Assembly (NCBI GenBank): GCA_018433865.1
Contig: JAHDQJ010000002.1
Location: 186,001 to 250,000, forward strand
Length of the DNA: 64,000 bases
Reading direction: 5' to 3'
From: Spirochaetales bacterium
Lineage (GTDB): Bacteria > Spirochaetota > Spirochaetia > Sphaerochaetales > Sphaerochaetaceae
A program made the position numbers and the translations under genes. Shown one piece after another: positions 42,875 to 51,999 of the stretch (position 1 is the first letter of the stretch; every line of letters starts with the position of its first letter). Under the pieces are notes generated by a model. That model did no database searches. It saw only the letters and a list, made by a program, of their open reading frames with translations, and was not told where the DNA came from.

Positions 42875-43171
42875 ATGAATCTGGAAATCAGAGGAATCCA
42901 CTACAATGTGAGCGATGCAACCCGTGAGTTTTTCGAAAAGAAGCTCCAGAAGCTCTCATTCGCAGAAAGTTTCATCCACGATCTCTCCATCACGATCACC
43001 AGGGAGACGGTCGGACAGGGCTTTCACCTTGATGGCAAAGTCCACTTCTCATGGGGACCGGTCAAGTTGGTGAGCACTGATTGCTATGAATTGTATGAAG
43101 GCATCGAGCTGCTGGTCGACAAGCTGGAGGCTGTCGCCCGGAAGGAGAAAGGAAAGATACAGGATCATTGA
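42875..43171 (+). CDS. hpf: Short ribosome hibernation promoting factor
   Basis: Protein of 98 residues, HPF/YfiA family (short form). LEIRGIHYNVSDATREFFEKKLQKL and the central HLDGKVHFSWG strand fit. It binds the 30S decoding centre and stores or silences ribosomes in slow growth. AAGGAGG 5 nt before ATG 42875. Own promoter, and a hairpin follows. Confidence 0.9.
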   Translation: MNLEIRGIHYNVSDATREFFEKKLQKLSFAESFIHDLSITITRETVGQGFHLDGKVHFSWGPVKLVSTDCYELYEGIELLVDKLEAVARKEKGKIQDH

Positions 43172-43204
43172 CCGAAACTACTGTCATTGAATCATGATAC
43201 TGCC

Positions 43205-43231
43205 GATGCCCCGGGAATACCGGGGCATCTT
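43205..43231 (+). terminator. Terminator-like hairpin after hpf
   Basis: 10-bp perfect stem GATGCCCCGG/CCGGGGCATC with GAATA loop; only two T residues follow. Confidence 0.7.
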
Positions 43232-43310
43232 GCACACTTGAGAGGATAAAACCACTTAACAAACGCTCACATATGCGCGTAAGATGTGGTATAGTGCGAA
43301 CGGAGGACAT

Positions 43311-44291
43311 ATGGCCGAGTTTTCGATCCTTGATCTGCTTGATCTCGATCTGAAGGAGCACAACCACCTGCAACTCACCTGCATCGCAGGACGGAGCGGA
43401 CTGTCCCGCAAGGTGACGAACTCCAAGATCAGCAGGCCCGGACTTCCCTTGAGCGGATTCTTCGAGGAGTTCAGCCATGAGAGCATCCAGGTCTTCGGTC
43501 GCGGAGAACAACAGTACCTGAAGAAACTGGAGACGGAGGACCATCTCGAATCGCTCGAACGACTGTTCTCTTACCCCATTCCTACCTGCATATTCTGCGA
43601 TGGAGGAAAACCGAGCCTCCGTTTCATCGAGATCGCCGAACGCTCCGGTTGCTCAATACTCCAAACCGCATTGGGTTCGGCCGATTTCACGCGTGGTCTC
43701 ATCCAGATGCTGGACGAGATCTTCGCCGAGACGATCACGATCCACGGAGTATTGGTCGAAGTCTATGGCATCGGAGTGCTCATCACCGGTGAAAGCGGAG
43801 TCGGCAAGAGCGAGACGGCGTTGGAGCTCATCGAACGCGGCCACCGACTGATCAGCGACGATACGGTCAAGCTTCGGAAGATCAGCGATACCTACCTGAT
43901 CGGAAGCGGAGAGAATCCTCTGCTTGCCCACCACATGGAGATCCGGGGAATAGGCATCCTGAACCTCGCGAACCTGTTCGGCGTCGGCTCCATCAGGGAC
44001 AAGAAACAGGTCCAGCTCTTGGTTCACCTCGAGGAGTGGGATCCGAACAAGAATTACGACAGGATCGGTGAGGAACTTACGGAAACCCTGCTCGGCATCG
44101 CAGTCCCGAAGCTTGAGATTCCGGTCAAGCCGGGAAGGAACGTCCCCATCATCATCGAGACTGCCGCTAGAAACGAACGATTGAAGAAACTGGGTTATTA
44201 TTCGGCGAAGGAATTCGACCAAAGCGTACTGAAGTGGCTTGAAAGCGAGTCGGCACGCAACTTGTATTACAGCAACGAGGAGACATTCTGA
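43311..44291 (+). CDS. hprK: HPr kinase/phosphorylase
   Basis: Protein of 326 residues. N-terminal MurF-like domain, then the kinase with P-loop GESGVGKSE and the signature EIRGIGILNLANLFG. It phosphorylates HPr on Ser46 and reverses this. GGAGG at 43302-43306; extended -10 TGG-TATAGT at 43287-43295. It heads hprK-HPr-lexA-holA. In spirochaetes HprK and HPr often regulate rather than drive sugar uptake; no EI or EII gene is in the window. Confidence 0.94.
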   Translation: MAEFSILDLLDLDLKEHNHLQLTCIAGRSGLSRKVTNSKISRPGLPLSGFFEEFSHESIQVFGRGEQQYLKKLETEDHLESLERLFSYPIPTCIFCDGGKPSLRFIEIAERSGCSILQTALGSADFTRGLIQMLDEIFAETITIHGVLVEVYGIGVLITGESGVGKSETALELIERGHRLISDDTVKLRKISDTYLIGSGENPLLAHHMEIRGIGILNLANLFGVGSIRDKKQVQLLVHLEEWDPNKNYDRIGEELTETLLGIAVPKLEIPVKPGRNVPIIIETAARNERLKKLGYYSAKEFDQSVLKWLESESARNLYYSNEETF

Positions 44292-44293
44292 TC

Positions 44294-44557
44294 ATGATCG
44301 AACGTGAAGTCGAGGTGCTGAACCGAGCCGGCATCCATGCCAGGCCCGCTGCATTGATCGTGAAGGTGGCCAACCAGTTCGCGTCCAATCTCTACATGGA
44401 GAAGGACAAGATGAAGATAAATGGGAAATCGATCATGGGCATCATCACGCTGGGGGCGGCTTACAAGTCCCGATTGATGATCTCGACCGAAGGACCTGAT
44501 GAGCAGGAGGCTGCCGATGCGATCGAGCAACTCTTCCTCAACAGGTTCGAAGAATAG
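44294..44557 (+). CDS. ptsH: HPr phosphocarrier protein
   Basis: Protein of 87 residues. Both phosphorylation sites are present: His15 in NRAGIHARPA (PEP/EI route) and Ser46 in KSIMGI (HprK site). It starts 2 nt after hprK. Confidence 0.94.
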   Translation: MIEREVEVLNRAGIHARPAALIVKVANQFASNLYMEKDKMKINGKSIMGIITLGAAYKSRLMISTEGPDEQEAADAIEQLFLNRFEE

Positions 44558-44566
44558 GAGTACGAT

Positions 44567-45184
44567 GTGAAAGGTCTGACCGGAAGACAACAGGAAGTTC
44601 TCGATTTCATCAAGAGCTATATCGAGAGCAATTCGTATGCACCTGCTGTCCGGGATATCGCGAAAGCGTTCGGTATCACCGTGAAAGCGGCACACGACCA
44701 TCTCAAGGCCCTGGAGAGGAAAGGAGCGATCCACTCCTCGGAGGGAATCTCACGTTCCACCGGAGTAGTGGGATTCACGGCCTCCGCCAAAGTGGAGACC
44801 ATCTCGATTCCTGTCCTCGGTTCGACAGCCGCAGGCATGCCGATCCTCGCGGAGGAGAACAAGGAGTACGACCTGCAGGTCCCCGCCTCCCTGATTCCCG
44901 GAAAAGGGCCCTACTTCGCACTCCATATCGAAGGAGACAGCATGATCGAGGCGGGAATCCTCGACGGAGATCTTGCGATCATCAGGCAAGCCAACAACGC
45001 ACACAACGGTGAAATCGTCGTTGCTCGTGTCGGAGAGGAGAATCGTGTGACGCTCAAGCGATTCTATGTCAATGCAAACTCGATCGAGCTGCGTCCCGAG
45101 AATCCCAAGTACGGTTCACTGTTCTCCAAGGATGTCACCGTCCTGGGCAAACTCCAGATGATCATTCGCGACTATGAACACTGA
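44567..45184 (+). CDS. lexA: LexA repressor
   Basis: Protein of 205 residues. Winged-helix N-domain (LTGRQQEVLDFIKSYIESN.. and HDHLKALERKGAI), Ala-Gly cleavage bond in GSTAAGMPI, catalytic Ser in GDSMIEAG and Lys in VTLKRF. It is cleaved when RecA is activated by DNA damage. GTG 44567 with AGGAG. I did not identify a LexA box with confidence in the window. Confidence 0.95.
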   Translation: MKGLTGRQQEVLDFIKSYIESNSYAPAVRDIAKAFGITVKAAHDHLKALERKGAIHSSEGISRSTGVVGFTASAKVETISIPVLGSTAAGMPILAEENKEYDLQVPASLIPGKGPYFALHIEGDSMIEAGILDGDLAIIRQANNAHNGEIVVARVGEENRVTLKRFYVNANSIELRPENPKYGSLFSKDVTVLGKLQMIIRDYEH

Positions 45185-46226
45185 GAACATACGTGCTTTC
45201 ATGCTCCTCGGACCTGAATCGGGAGAAAAAGGGATCCGATTGAAGGAGATCCGCACGGCACTGCGCAACGAATTCGGTTCCGATCCTGAAATCCATCGAT
45301 TCTATCCCTTCGAGACCCCCAACGGGGAGATCGTCACCGTCCTGTCCAACAATTCTTTGTTCTCAGAACATCGTCTTGTCATCCTCAGCCAGGCTGAAGA
45401 CTTGTCGGCGCAGCAAACGGCCATGCTGGCCGAGTATCTGGAACATCCGTCCGACTCGGCGACATTGGTCATCATCAGCACACAGATATCTTTGCCCGCG
45501 AAGCTGACAAAACTGATTCCCAAAAGTCATGTGCAAACCTTCTGGGAGATGTTTGACAATAGGAAGGCCGACTGGGTCCGCGCCCTGTTCTCCGGCAACT
45601 CCTTCGCCATCACCAACGATGCAGTCGAGCTGCTGTTGGAACTGGTGGAGAACAACACCCAAGAGTTGCGGGCCACGGGAATGCAGTTGATGCAGTTCAT
45701 CGGCTCCGAAGGAATCGATACGGTCACCGAAGAGACAGTGGAGCGCTACATCCGCCATACCCGGCAGGAGAGTGTCTTCTCTCTCTTCGAGCAGATCTGC
45801 AACGGATCATACGGTAGGGCCCTCGATATCCTCCAGACCCTCACCCGCTCTGGCGAAGGCGAGGCCATCGGCCTGATCGCGGGACTGTTGTGGCAGTTCC
45901 GGCGCTTGGTCTCGCTCGAGGAGTTGTTGGCGACGGGAATGGCTTGGGATGAGGCAGTGCAGAAAGCACAAGTGATGGGAAAACCTTCGCCGATACGACG
46001 CAAGAAGGATCAGGTGACCTATGAGAAAGCTACCCAACGGTACCCGCTGAACGCCTCCAGATCGATCATCGCGCGGCTCGGCGATCACGACCTCAGGATA
46101 CGGGAAACCGGCACTGACATGCAGCTGCTGCTGATGGAGCACCTGATCGGCATCATCATGATCGATCGGGGAAGGACTCCCGCCTCTTTGGAGAGCGCCT
46201 CGTTTTTTACAGATGCAAGGTTTTAA
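45174..46226 (+). CDS. holA: DNA polymerase III delta subunit
   Basis: Protein of 350 residues, the clamp-loader delta chain. Segments such as VVILSQAEDLSAQQ, YLEHPSDSATLVIIS and ELVENNTQELRATGMQL match the family. It starts within the last codons of lexA. The 3' end overlaps the convergent uvrC stop by 20 nt. Confidence 0.88.
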   Translation: MNTENIRAFMLLGPESGEKGIRLKEIRTALRNEFGSDPEIHRFYPFETPNGEIVTVLSNNSLFSEHRLVILSQAEDLSAQQTAMLAEYLEHPSDSATLVIISTQISLPAKLTKLIPKSHVQTFWEMFDNRKADWVRALFSGNSFAITNDAVELLLELVENNTQELRATGMQLMQFIGSEGIDTVTEETVERYIRHTRQESVFSLFEQICNGSYGRALDILQTLTRSGEGEAIGLIAGLLWQFRRLVSLEELLATGMAWDEAVQKAQVMGKPSPIRRKKDQVTYEKATQRYPLNASRSIIARLGDHDLRIRETGTDMQLLLMEHLIGIIMIDRGRTPASLESASFFTDARF

Positions 46227-47985
46227 GGATTCGCTCGGCAACCGTCACCGGAACATCCGCCTGTTTCGCGATCTCCTCGGCAGAGGAAGAGAGCAGAGCC
46301 TCCAAGGTGCCGAATGTCTGCATGAGACGCTTGCTGCGGGCAGGTCCGACTCCGTTGATGGATTCAAGCAGGGAGAATGTGGCCTCCTTCGATCTCTGCT
46401 GTTGGTTCAACGATGTGGCGAACCGGTGGGCTTCGTCGCGCACTGATTGCAATACCTTCAACGCCTCGGAAGACTCGCTGAGTCGCAATGGCGGTCGTTC
46501 GTCGGAGAAGTGTATCTCTTCGTATTCCTTTGCCAGCCCTATCACCGGAACATCATCGAGGCCGAGGGCGAGGAGAGCCTCCTTTGCCGCATTGACTTGC
46601 CCCTTTCCCCCGTCGATCATGATCAGATCGGGCAATGGTTGTTTCTCCTTCACCTGACGTGCATAGCGTCTTCCCACCGCTTCGCGCACCGCACCGAAGT
46701 CGTCGACACTCCCCCCAAGGCTCCGTATGTTGAACCTGCGATAGTTCTTGGGATCGGGATTACCGTCAAGGAAGGCGATGAGTGAGGCCACCGTATGCTT
46801 GCCAGCCAACTGCGCGATATCGAACCCTTCGATCCTCTTGGGAGGATTCTCAAGGGAGAGGACCTCCATCAGCTCCTCCAGGGCTTCCGGATTCTCCTTG
46901 CTCTTCAACCGCTTCTCCACATCCCTTGAGGCGTTTTCCGCAGCCATCCTGAGAATCCTGTAGTGTTTGCCTTCCCGGGGTACGGAGACTTCCATGGCAA
47001 GCTTGAGCTGTCCGGAGAAATAGGTGCCGATCAGGTTGCTGTCGATATCATGGGAGACATACAGCTGCTGTGGGCGGTTTCCGCCGTCGGTATAGTACTG
47101 GATGAGGAAGTTGAGCAACGTTTCCGTCTCATCACCGAACGTCTCCGCCCGATACAGCGCCCTCCCCATGAGCTTGCCGTCGCGGATCTGCATGATCGAT
47201 ACGGTCGCGAGGTGCATGCGCATCTCGCACGCTGCATAGTCGCGGCTTTCCTCAGAGAAATCCTGGACTTGCTGGGCTTTGGTCACTGACTCCAAGGCAA
47301 TCAAGAGGTCTCGCTTTTCCGCGGCCAGTTCGAACTTCCGTTCCTTTGCAGCCTCCATCATCTCCTCGCGGACCTGCCGGATGAGCTCATCGTCCTTCCC
47401 CTGCAGGAAGGCACGAACCTTGCGGATATGCACCGAGTATTCCTCTTCGGTGACGAGGTTCGCACATGGCCCGCAGCAACGACCGATATGATAATAGAGA
47501 CAGGGACTATACCGCTTGCGCAATGGAATGCCGCACTTTCTCAGGGGAAACATCCTGTCGATCAGGTCGAGGTATTGGATCAGGCTCTTTCCATCGGGAT
47601 AGGGGCCGAAATACTCCGACCCGTCATGGATGATCCGTCTGGTCTTGAAGACCTTGGGAAACGGTTCGTTCGTGATGCGGATCAGGGGATAGCTCTTCCC
47701 ATCCTTCAGGGAGATGTTGTAGTGGGGATTGTGCTTCTTGATCAGATTGTTCTCAAGTACCAACGCTTCGTACTCGTTGCCGGTGATGATGTACTCGATC
47801 GTCGCGATCTTGCTCACCAGGAAGGTCGTCTTGATGTCCTTCCCACTCAGGAAATAGGAGGTGACACGGTTGCGCAGGTCCTTGGCCTTCCCCACATAGA
47901 TGATCTTTCCCGAGGCATCCTTCATCAGGTAGACGCCCGGTAGGTGGGGAAACGACTTGGCCAGTTCCTTGGGAGTACTTTCCAT
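46207..47985 (-). CDS. uvrC: Excinuclease ABC subunit C
   Basis: Protein of 592 residues. GIY-YIG nuclease domain (GVYLMKDASGKIIYVGKAKDLRNRV), a Cys cluster CGIPLRKRYSPCLYYHIGRCCGPC, UVR motif, RNase H-like nuclease domain (LPDLIMIDGGKGQV) and terminal helix-hairpin-helix (INGVGPARSKRLM). It cuts on both sides of a lesion. The frame is open to 48051, but ATG 47985 has a complete promoter whose -10 ends 8 nt upstream and no ribosome-binding site. Confidence 0.95.
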   Translation of the reverse strand: MESTPKELAKSFPHLPGVYLMKDASGKIIYVGKAKDLRNRVTSYFLSGKDIKTTFLVSKIATIEYIITGNEYEALVLENNLIKKHNPHYNISLKDGKSYPLIRITNEPFPKVFKTRRIIHDGSEYFGPYPDGKSLIQYLDLIDRMFPLRKCGIPLRKRYSPCLYYHIGRCCGPCANLVTEEEYSVHIRKVRAFLQGKDDELIRQVREEMMEAAKERKFELAAEKRDLLIALESVTKAQQVQDFSEESRDYAACEMRMHLATVSIMQIRDGKLMGRALYRAETFGDETETLLNFLIQYYTDGGNRPQQLYVSHDIDSNLIGTYFSGQLKLAMEVSVPREGKHYRILRMAAENASRDVEKRLKSKENPEALEELMEVLSLENPPKRIEGFDIAQLAGKHTVASLIAFLDGNPDPKNYRRFNIRSLGGSVDDFGAVREAVGRRYARQVKEKQPLPDLIMIDGGKGQVNAAKEALLALGLDDVPVIGLAKEYEEIHFSDERPPLRLSESSEALKVLQSVRDEAHRFATSLNQQQRSKEATFSLLESINGVGPARSKRLMQTFGTLEALLSSSAEEIAKQADVPVTVAERILKTLHL

Positions 47986-47993
47986 AGGTGACC

Positions 47994-48022
47994 AGCATAG
48001 CTTCCGATTGATGAAATTGCAA
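47994..48022 (-). promoter_or_regulatory. Promoter of uvrC
   Basis: Minus strand TTGCAA (48017-48022), 17-nt spacer, TATGCT (47994-47999). It overlaps the divergent promoter at 48008-48037. Confidence 0.75.
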
Positions 48023-48037
48023 GAATGCGGATAGAAT
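48008..48037 (+). promoter_or_regulatory. Promoter of the SPL-like gene
   Basis: TTGATG (48008-48013), 18-nt spacer, TAGAAT (48032-48037); predicted start at ATG 48044. Confidence 0.7.
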
Positions 48038-48043
48038 GCCGGC

Positions 48044-49345
48044 ATGGACACGTCTGCCCATCAGCTCGACATCCACCCGCTCGCAGCCTCCTTGTCCGCA
48101 GAGGACCGCAGTTTCATCCTTTCGATCCAGGAGCGGCACCCTCTCTCATTCCAACAGATGCGTGCCGTGATAGAGCATGCGGTTGACCTTTCGCTCTGGC
48201 GATCGGGTCCGCTCAATCGGTATTGGCGCGAGGATATCGCACCGAACCTGAATGGCAAGAAACGTACCAAGGCACTTCTGGACCACTTGAACGAAGCTGT
48301 CGGTCTGTTGCGGAAGGCACCGACCGACTATTCGGATTTCCCGGTCGTCGCACATGAGGTTGCCAAAGTGTCCCAGGTGGTGAGATCCGGGGACATCCGC
48401 CTGCTCGGACGTTGTCCCTGCCCCGCCTCGGGCGAGCAGACCCGATGTTGCAATCTCCTGACACTCGACATGGTGCAGCAGTGCGCCTTCGCGTGTTCCT
48501 ATTGCTCGATCCAATCCTTCTACCATGCGCAGGAAATCCATTTCGCGAGTGACATCCGACAACGTCTCGAGGACCTTGAGCTTCCCGACGATGCATGGCA
48601 TATCGGGACAGGACAATCCTCCGACTCGCTCATGTGGGGGAATGCTCACGGCATCCTGGATGCATTGGCCATGTTCGCAAGAACACACCCGACGACAGTG
48701 GTGGAACTGAAGACCAAATCGGCGAGAACCGATTGGATCGGCAACCCCCGATTCAGTGGCAACGTGGTAGCCACCTGGTCGGTCAATGCTCCGACGATCA
48801 CGGAAAAGGAGGAGCATGGCACCGCTCCGGTCTTCAAGCGGCTGGAAGCGGCTGCCCGGGCGGCGCAAGCCGGCATCCCGGTCGGGTTCCACTTCCATCC
48901 GATGGTGTGGTTCGCGGGGTGGGAAGATGAGTATCGGATGGTTGCCGAACGGATTTCATCGCTGTTCGATCCCGACCAAGTGGTCATGATCTCCCTCGGC
49001 ACGCTCACCTTCACGAAGGAAGTACTGCGTCAGTTGCGGTCCTCCGGCCGACAGAGCAGGATATTGCAGATGGAATTGACCGAATGTGCAGGAAAATACT
49101 CCTATCCCGTCGAGGTGAAGGAAAAGCTTTTCTCACATGTCTACCGAAGCTTCCCCCTTTCCTGGAGAGACGATGAGGGACCGTTCTTCTATCTGTGCAT
49201 GGAGCTTCCGCAGCTTTGGGAACCGACGCTCGGCAGATCCTATGCCGACAACAACGCGTTTGAGGCCGATATGCGCAACCATTATTACCGCACCCTCCAC
49301 ATCGATCCGAAGGTTGACAAGAGGGCTCCTTCCCGCGATAATTGA
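48044..49345 (+). CDS. Radical SAM protein, spore-photoproduct-lyase-like
   Basis: Protein of 433 residues. The radical SAM Fe-S motif is CAFACSYC (CxxxCxxC); an additional Cys cluster RCPCPASGEQTRCC lies before it. The layout and motifs such as VVELKTKSARTDW and VGFHFHPMVWFAGWEDEY fit the SplB/DNA repair photolyase group. Its divergent pairing with uvrC agrees with a DNA repair role, but the lesion is not known. Apparently leaderless: the -10 ends 6 nt before the ATG. Confidence 0.82.
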   Translation: MDTSAHQLDIHPLAASLSAEDRSFILSIQERHPLSFQQMRAVIEHAVDLSLWRSGPLNRYWREDIAPNLNGKKRTKALLDHLNEAVGLLRKAPTDYSDFPVVAHEVAKVSQVVRSGDIRLLGRCPCPASGEQTRCCNLLTLDMVQQCAFACSYCSIQSFYHAQEIHFASDIRQRLEDLELPDDAWHIGTGQSSDSLMWGNAHGILDALAMFARTHPTTVVELKTKSARTDWIGNPRFSGNVVATWSVNAPTITEKEEHGTAPVFKRLEAAARAAQAGIPVGFHFHPMVWFAGWEDEYRMVAERISSLFDPDQVVMISLGTLTFTKEVLRQLRSSGRQSRILQMELTECAGKYSYPVEVKEKLFSHVYRSFPLSWRDDEGPFFYLCMELPQLWEPTLGRSYADNNAFEADMRNHYYRTLHIDPKVDKRAPSRDN

Positions 49346-49375
49346 CAAAACGAGGAAGTTTGTAAGGATCCAAGG

Positions 49376-50320
49376 ATGAAACGAAGAAATGATGCGACCT
49401 ATGTGGGAGACCTGATCCCATTCAAGCGAATATTTCCGTACATCATGCCGAAAAGGGCCGACTCGGTCGTCTATCATCAGTTCACTGTCGACCTGACCCA
49501 AGGTATCCGGTTCATCAAGGAGTTGAACAGGAATGAACCAGGGGATCACCAGTATCGCGTATTCGAGCTTTTCCTCGCGGCTCTGCTCAGGACGATCGCG
49601 ATGCGACCGCATCTCAACCGTTTTCTGATGGACTACAGGTGCTGGCAGAGAAACGAACTCTCATTGAACTTCGTGGTGAAGGAAGAGTATTCCGATGAAG
49701 CTCCCGAACATACGGCGATCCTCTATTTCGAACCGGACATGACGTTCGTGGAAATCGCCAGCATCATCAACAGGACGATCGAGAATTCGCGCAATGGAGG
49801 AGTAGGCAACCGTACAGATGCTGCAATCGAATTCTTCCTGAAATTCCCCAAGGGGCTCCTCAGGCTTATCGTCAGCATCATCCGGTATCTCGACAGGAAG
49901 GGAATTGCACCGAAAGCGTTGCGGGATGCCGACGGATTGCATGCCTCGGCATTCGTGGCGAACCTCGGCAGCATCAACCTCATGGGCAGCCCGCACCACC
50001 ACCTCTATGAATGGGGCACGACATCCCTGTTCCTCACCATGGGAGCTCTCCGTCGGAAACGGATCACCGATGAGCAGGGTGAACGGTCGTTCATCGACAC
50101 GATGGAAATCGGCGTCACGATAGATGAGCGTATCTCCGACGGATTCTATTTCATCAAATCCATCAACGTCCTGCAGGACTACCTGCATCACCCAGAGAAA
50201 CTGATGGAACGACCCGAACTCCCCTCTGCGAACCCCACGGTCAAGGAACTGAAGTTGCGACGGAAGGAGATCCGCAAGGCACGCAGGAGGAAGAAAAAGG
50301 AACTGCGAAAGAGCGCCTAG
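49376..50320 (+). CDS. Stand-alone 2-oxoacid dehydrogenase E2-core-like protein
   Basis: Protein of 314 residues resembling the catalytic core of dihydrolipoamide acyltransferases (PF00198) without lipoyl or E1/E3-binding domains. The C-terminal active-site segment reads TIDERISDGFYF, where true E2 proteins have HRxxDG, so the catalytic His is Glu. It may be a binding or structural relative. The C-terminus is a long Lys/Arg-rich tail. AAGGA lies close before ATG 49376; TTGACA at 49342-49347 may be its -35. Overlaps the convergent thyX end by 4 nt. Confidence 0.7.
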   Translation: MKRRNDATYVGDLIPFKRIFPYIMPKRADSVVYHQFTVDLTQGIRFIKELNRNEPGDHQYRVFELFLAALLRTIAMRPHLNRFLMDYRCWQRNELSLNFVVKEEYSDEAPEHTAILYFEPDMTFVEIASIINRTIENSRNGGVGNRTDAAIEFFLKFPKGLLRLIVSIIRYLDRKGIAPKALRDADGLHASAFVANLGSINLMGSPHHHLYEWGTTSLFLTMGALRRKRITDEQGERSFIDTMEIGVTIDERISDGFYFIKSINVLQDYLHHPEKLMERPELPSANPTVKELKLRRKEIRKARRRKKKELRKSA

Positions 50321-51138
50321 AGGAACTTCTCGTCGAATATCTGTCGCTCACGTCCCTTCAACGGACAATCCTCTCCATCGAGCATCTTCTTGATCGCATC
50401 CATCTCAGAGGCAGAGAAACGCACTCCATGCAACACGAGCGACTCGAAGGCCTCGCATGCCATCGGGCAGACCGTCCGTATGATGGAGAGGATGACCTCT
50501 GCGTATGCACGTATCTCATACTGTGCATGACTGTCCAGTCGCAGCTTCAAGAAATGGAACAGGTTGTGCAAGTCCATCTGCCAATACCACTGTGTGTAGA
50601 GACTCAAAGGAAGATCGATCCGGGCAAGCTCCCTTGCGATCCCGAGATCCAATAGCTCGTGGTAGGTGTCGAATGCACGCTTCTGGTCTTGTGCGAGCAA
50701 CCTTGCAACCTTCTCCTGGGTTTCCCGGTCGAGCGGCTCCTCGGAGCGACCTTGCTTGTTGTCATCGCTCTGCTTGTTGATATAGGCAAGTTCGGGGATA
50801 TAGGCCTCGTCGGCCAAGACGCTATAGCGGCCCGATATCTCATTCACCCGTGCGGTCCGGTGCCGGATCCATTGCCTTGCAACGAAGATCGGCATCTTTA
50901 TGTGAAAGGTGAAATTCACCTGTTCGAACGGAGATGTATGGTCGTTTCGCATGAGATAGGCGATCAAACCCTTGTCCTGGCGGAACGTCTTGGTACCCTC
51001 ACCGTAGGAAACACGGGCAGCCTGCACGATCCTCGCATCCGATCCGAGATAATCGACCAAGCGGACGAATCCTTTGTCCAGGACCGGAAATTCCTTGTCC
51101 AGGATGGCCTCTGCCTCCGGAACCACACAATGCGCCAT
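50317..51138 (-). CDS. thyX: Flavin-dependent thymidylate synthase
   Basis: Enzyme of 273 residues making dTMP from dUMP with FAD, NADPH and methylene-folate. The ThyX signature RHRTARVNEISGRYS is intact. The frame opens at 51195, but ATG 51138 has GGGGAGGAG 5 nt upstream. It follows rsmE on the same strand. Confidence 0.95.
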   Translation of the reverse strand: MAHCVVPEAEAILDKEFPVLDKGFVRLVDYLGSDARIVQAARVSYGEGTKTFRQDKGLIAYLMRNDHTSPFEQVNFTFHIKMPIFVARQWIRHRTARVNEISGRYSVLADEAYIPELAYINKQSDDNKQGRSEEPLDRETQEKVARLLAQDQKRAFDTYHELLDLGIARELARIDLPLSLYTQWYWQMDLHNLFHFLKLRLDSHAQYEIRAYAEVILSIIRTVCPMACEAFESLVLHGVRFSASEMDAIKKMLDGEDCPLKGRERQIFDEKFL

Positions 51139-51198
51139 ATGCACTCCTCCCCGTTCGTTTCCGTCCATATTGCCATAAATGGGCAACAGGGGCAATCG

Positions 51199-51915
51199 TC
51201 AGATCAGTTCCATCCTTCCGAGCAGGATCGCCAAGGCGGCACTGCACGCGGTCTCCGTCCTGAGGATACGGTTTCCCATCGTCTTGCTGACGAACGCGTG
51301 ACTGGCGAAGAGCAACCGTTCCCGGTCCGACCATCCCCGCTCGGGTCCGACAGCCACCAACACCGGGGCATCCACCTTACCGAGTCGTGAAAGCGGTGAG
51401 GATTGCACCTGGTTGTCCAAGAGCAACCGTGTCGGCCACCGTTCCGTTTCTCCGATGAACTCGTCGACACTCTTCACCAGGCGCAGTGGGGGGAAACCGG
51501 TACAGCCCGATTGCATCGCACCGTCGAGCAGATATTTGCGGTACTCACCAGTGGACCAAAGCTTCGCCTCTGCGTATGAACGTTCGCCGGTATCCGTGCC
51601 GACGACGATGAGCTCCTCCACGCCGAAGCTGACCGCCTCCCTGAGGATCCGCTTCATGCAGATCGGCCTGACTTGGGCAACCAGGAGGGTTATCGGGTGC
51701 AAGGCGTCCGGATGCTCCTCAGGCTGCCAGGAATAATGGATCCCCGCCTCATCCATGGCAAGGATGGTGGCGGTTCCCGACTGTCCGTTGAGCACACCGA
51801 GCCTGAGCGTATCGCCGACCTCAAGATGAAGTACTTTCCTGATGTGTTCCGCCCGAAAATCGGAGGCCTCGATCATGTTGTCCCGTGGCATCCTGTCGAA
51901 GAGAATGATGTTCAT
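51199..51915 (-). CDS. rsmE: 16S rRNA m3U1498 methyltransferase
   Basis: SPOUT methyltransferase of 238 residues. PUA-like N-domain (HIRKVLHLEVGDTLRLG), then RPICMKRILREAVSFGVEEL, VAVGPERGWSDRE and GNRILRTETACSAAL of the SAM-binding knot. ATG 51915 was chosen because a complete promoter ends 7 nt upstream and no ribosome-binding site exists: probably leaderless. Confidence 0.93.
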   Translation of the reverse strand: MNIILFDRMPRDNMIEASDFRAEHIRKVLHLEVGDTLRLGVLNGQSGTATILAMDEAGIHYSWQPEEHPDALHPITLLVAQVRPICMKRILREAVSFGVEELIVVGTDTGERSYAEAKLWSTGEYRKYLLDGAMQSGCTGFPPLRLVKSVDEFIGETERWPTRLLLDNQVQSSPLSRLGKVDAPVLVAVGPERGWSDRERLLFASHAFVSKTMGNRILRTETACSAALAILLGRMELI

Positions 51916-51922
51916 GCCCCGG

Positions 51923-51951
51923 AGTATAGGATGTTGCATGCCCTCTGTAAA
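51923..51951 (-). promoter_or_regulatory. Promoter of rsmE
   Basis: Minus strand TTTACA (51946-51951), 17-nt spacer, TATACT (51923-51928), start predicted at the ATG. It overlaps the lplA promoter on the other strand. Confidence 0.8.
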
Positions 51952-51962
51952 CACAGTATCAT
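51934..51962 (+). promoter_or_regulatory. Promoter of lplA
   Basis: TTGCAT (51934-51939), 17-nt spacer, TATCAT (51957-51962), leaving a leader of about 31 nt with AGGAG. Confidence 0.65.
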
Positions 51963-51999
51963 GGGTAAAGCTTTCATCGGTGTCCGAGAGGAGATTTGC

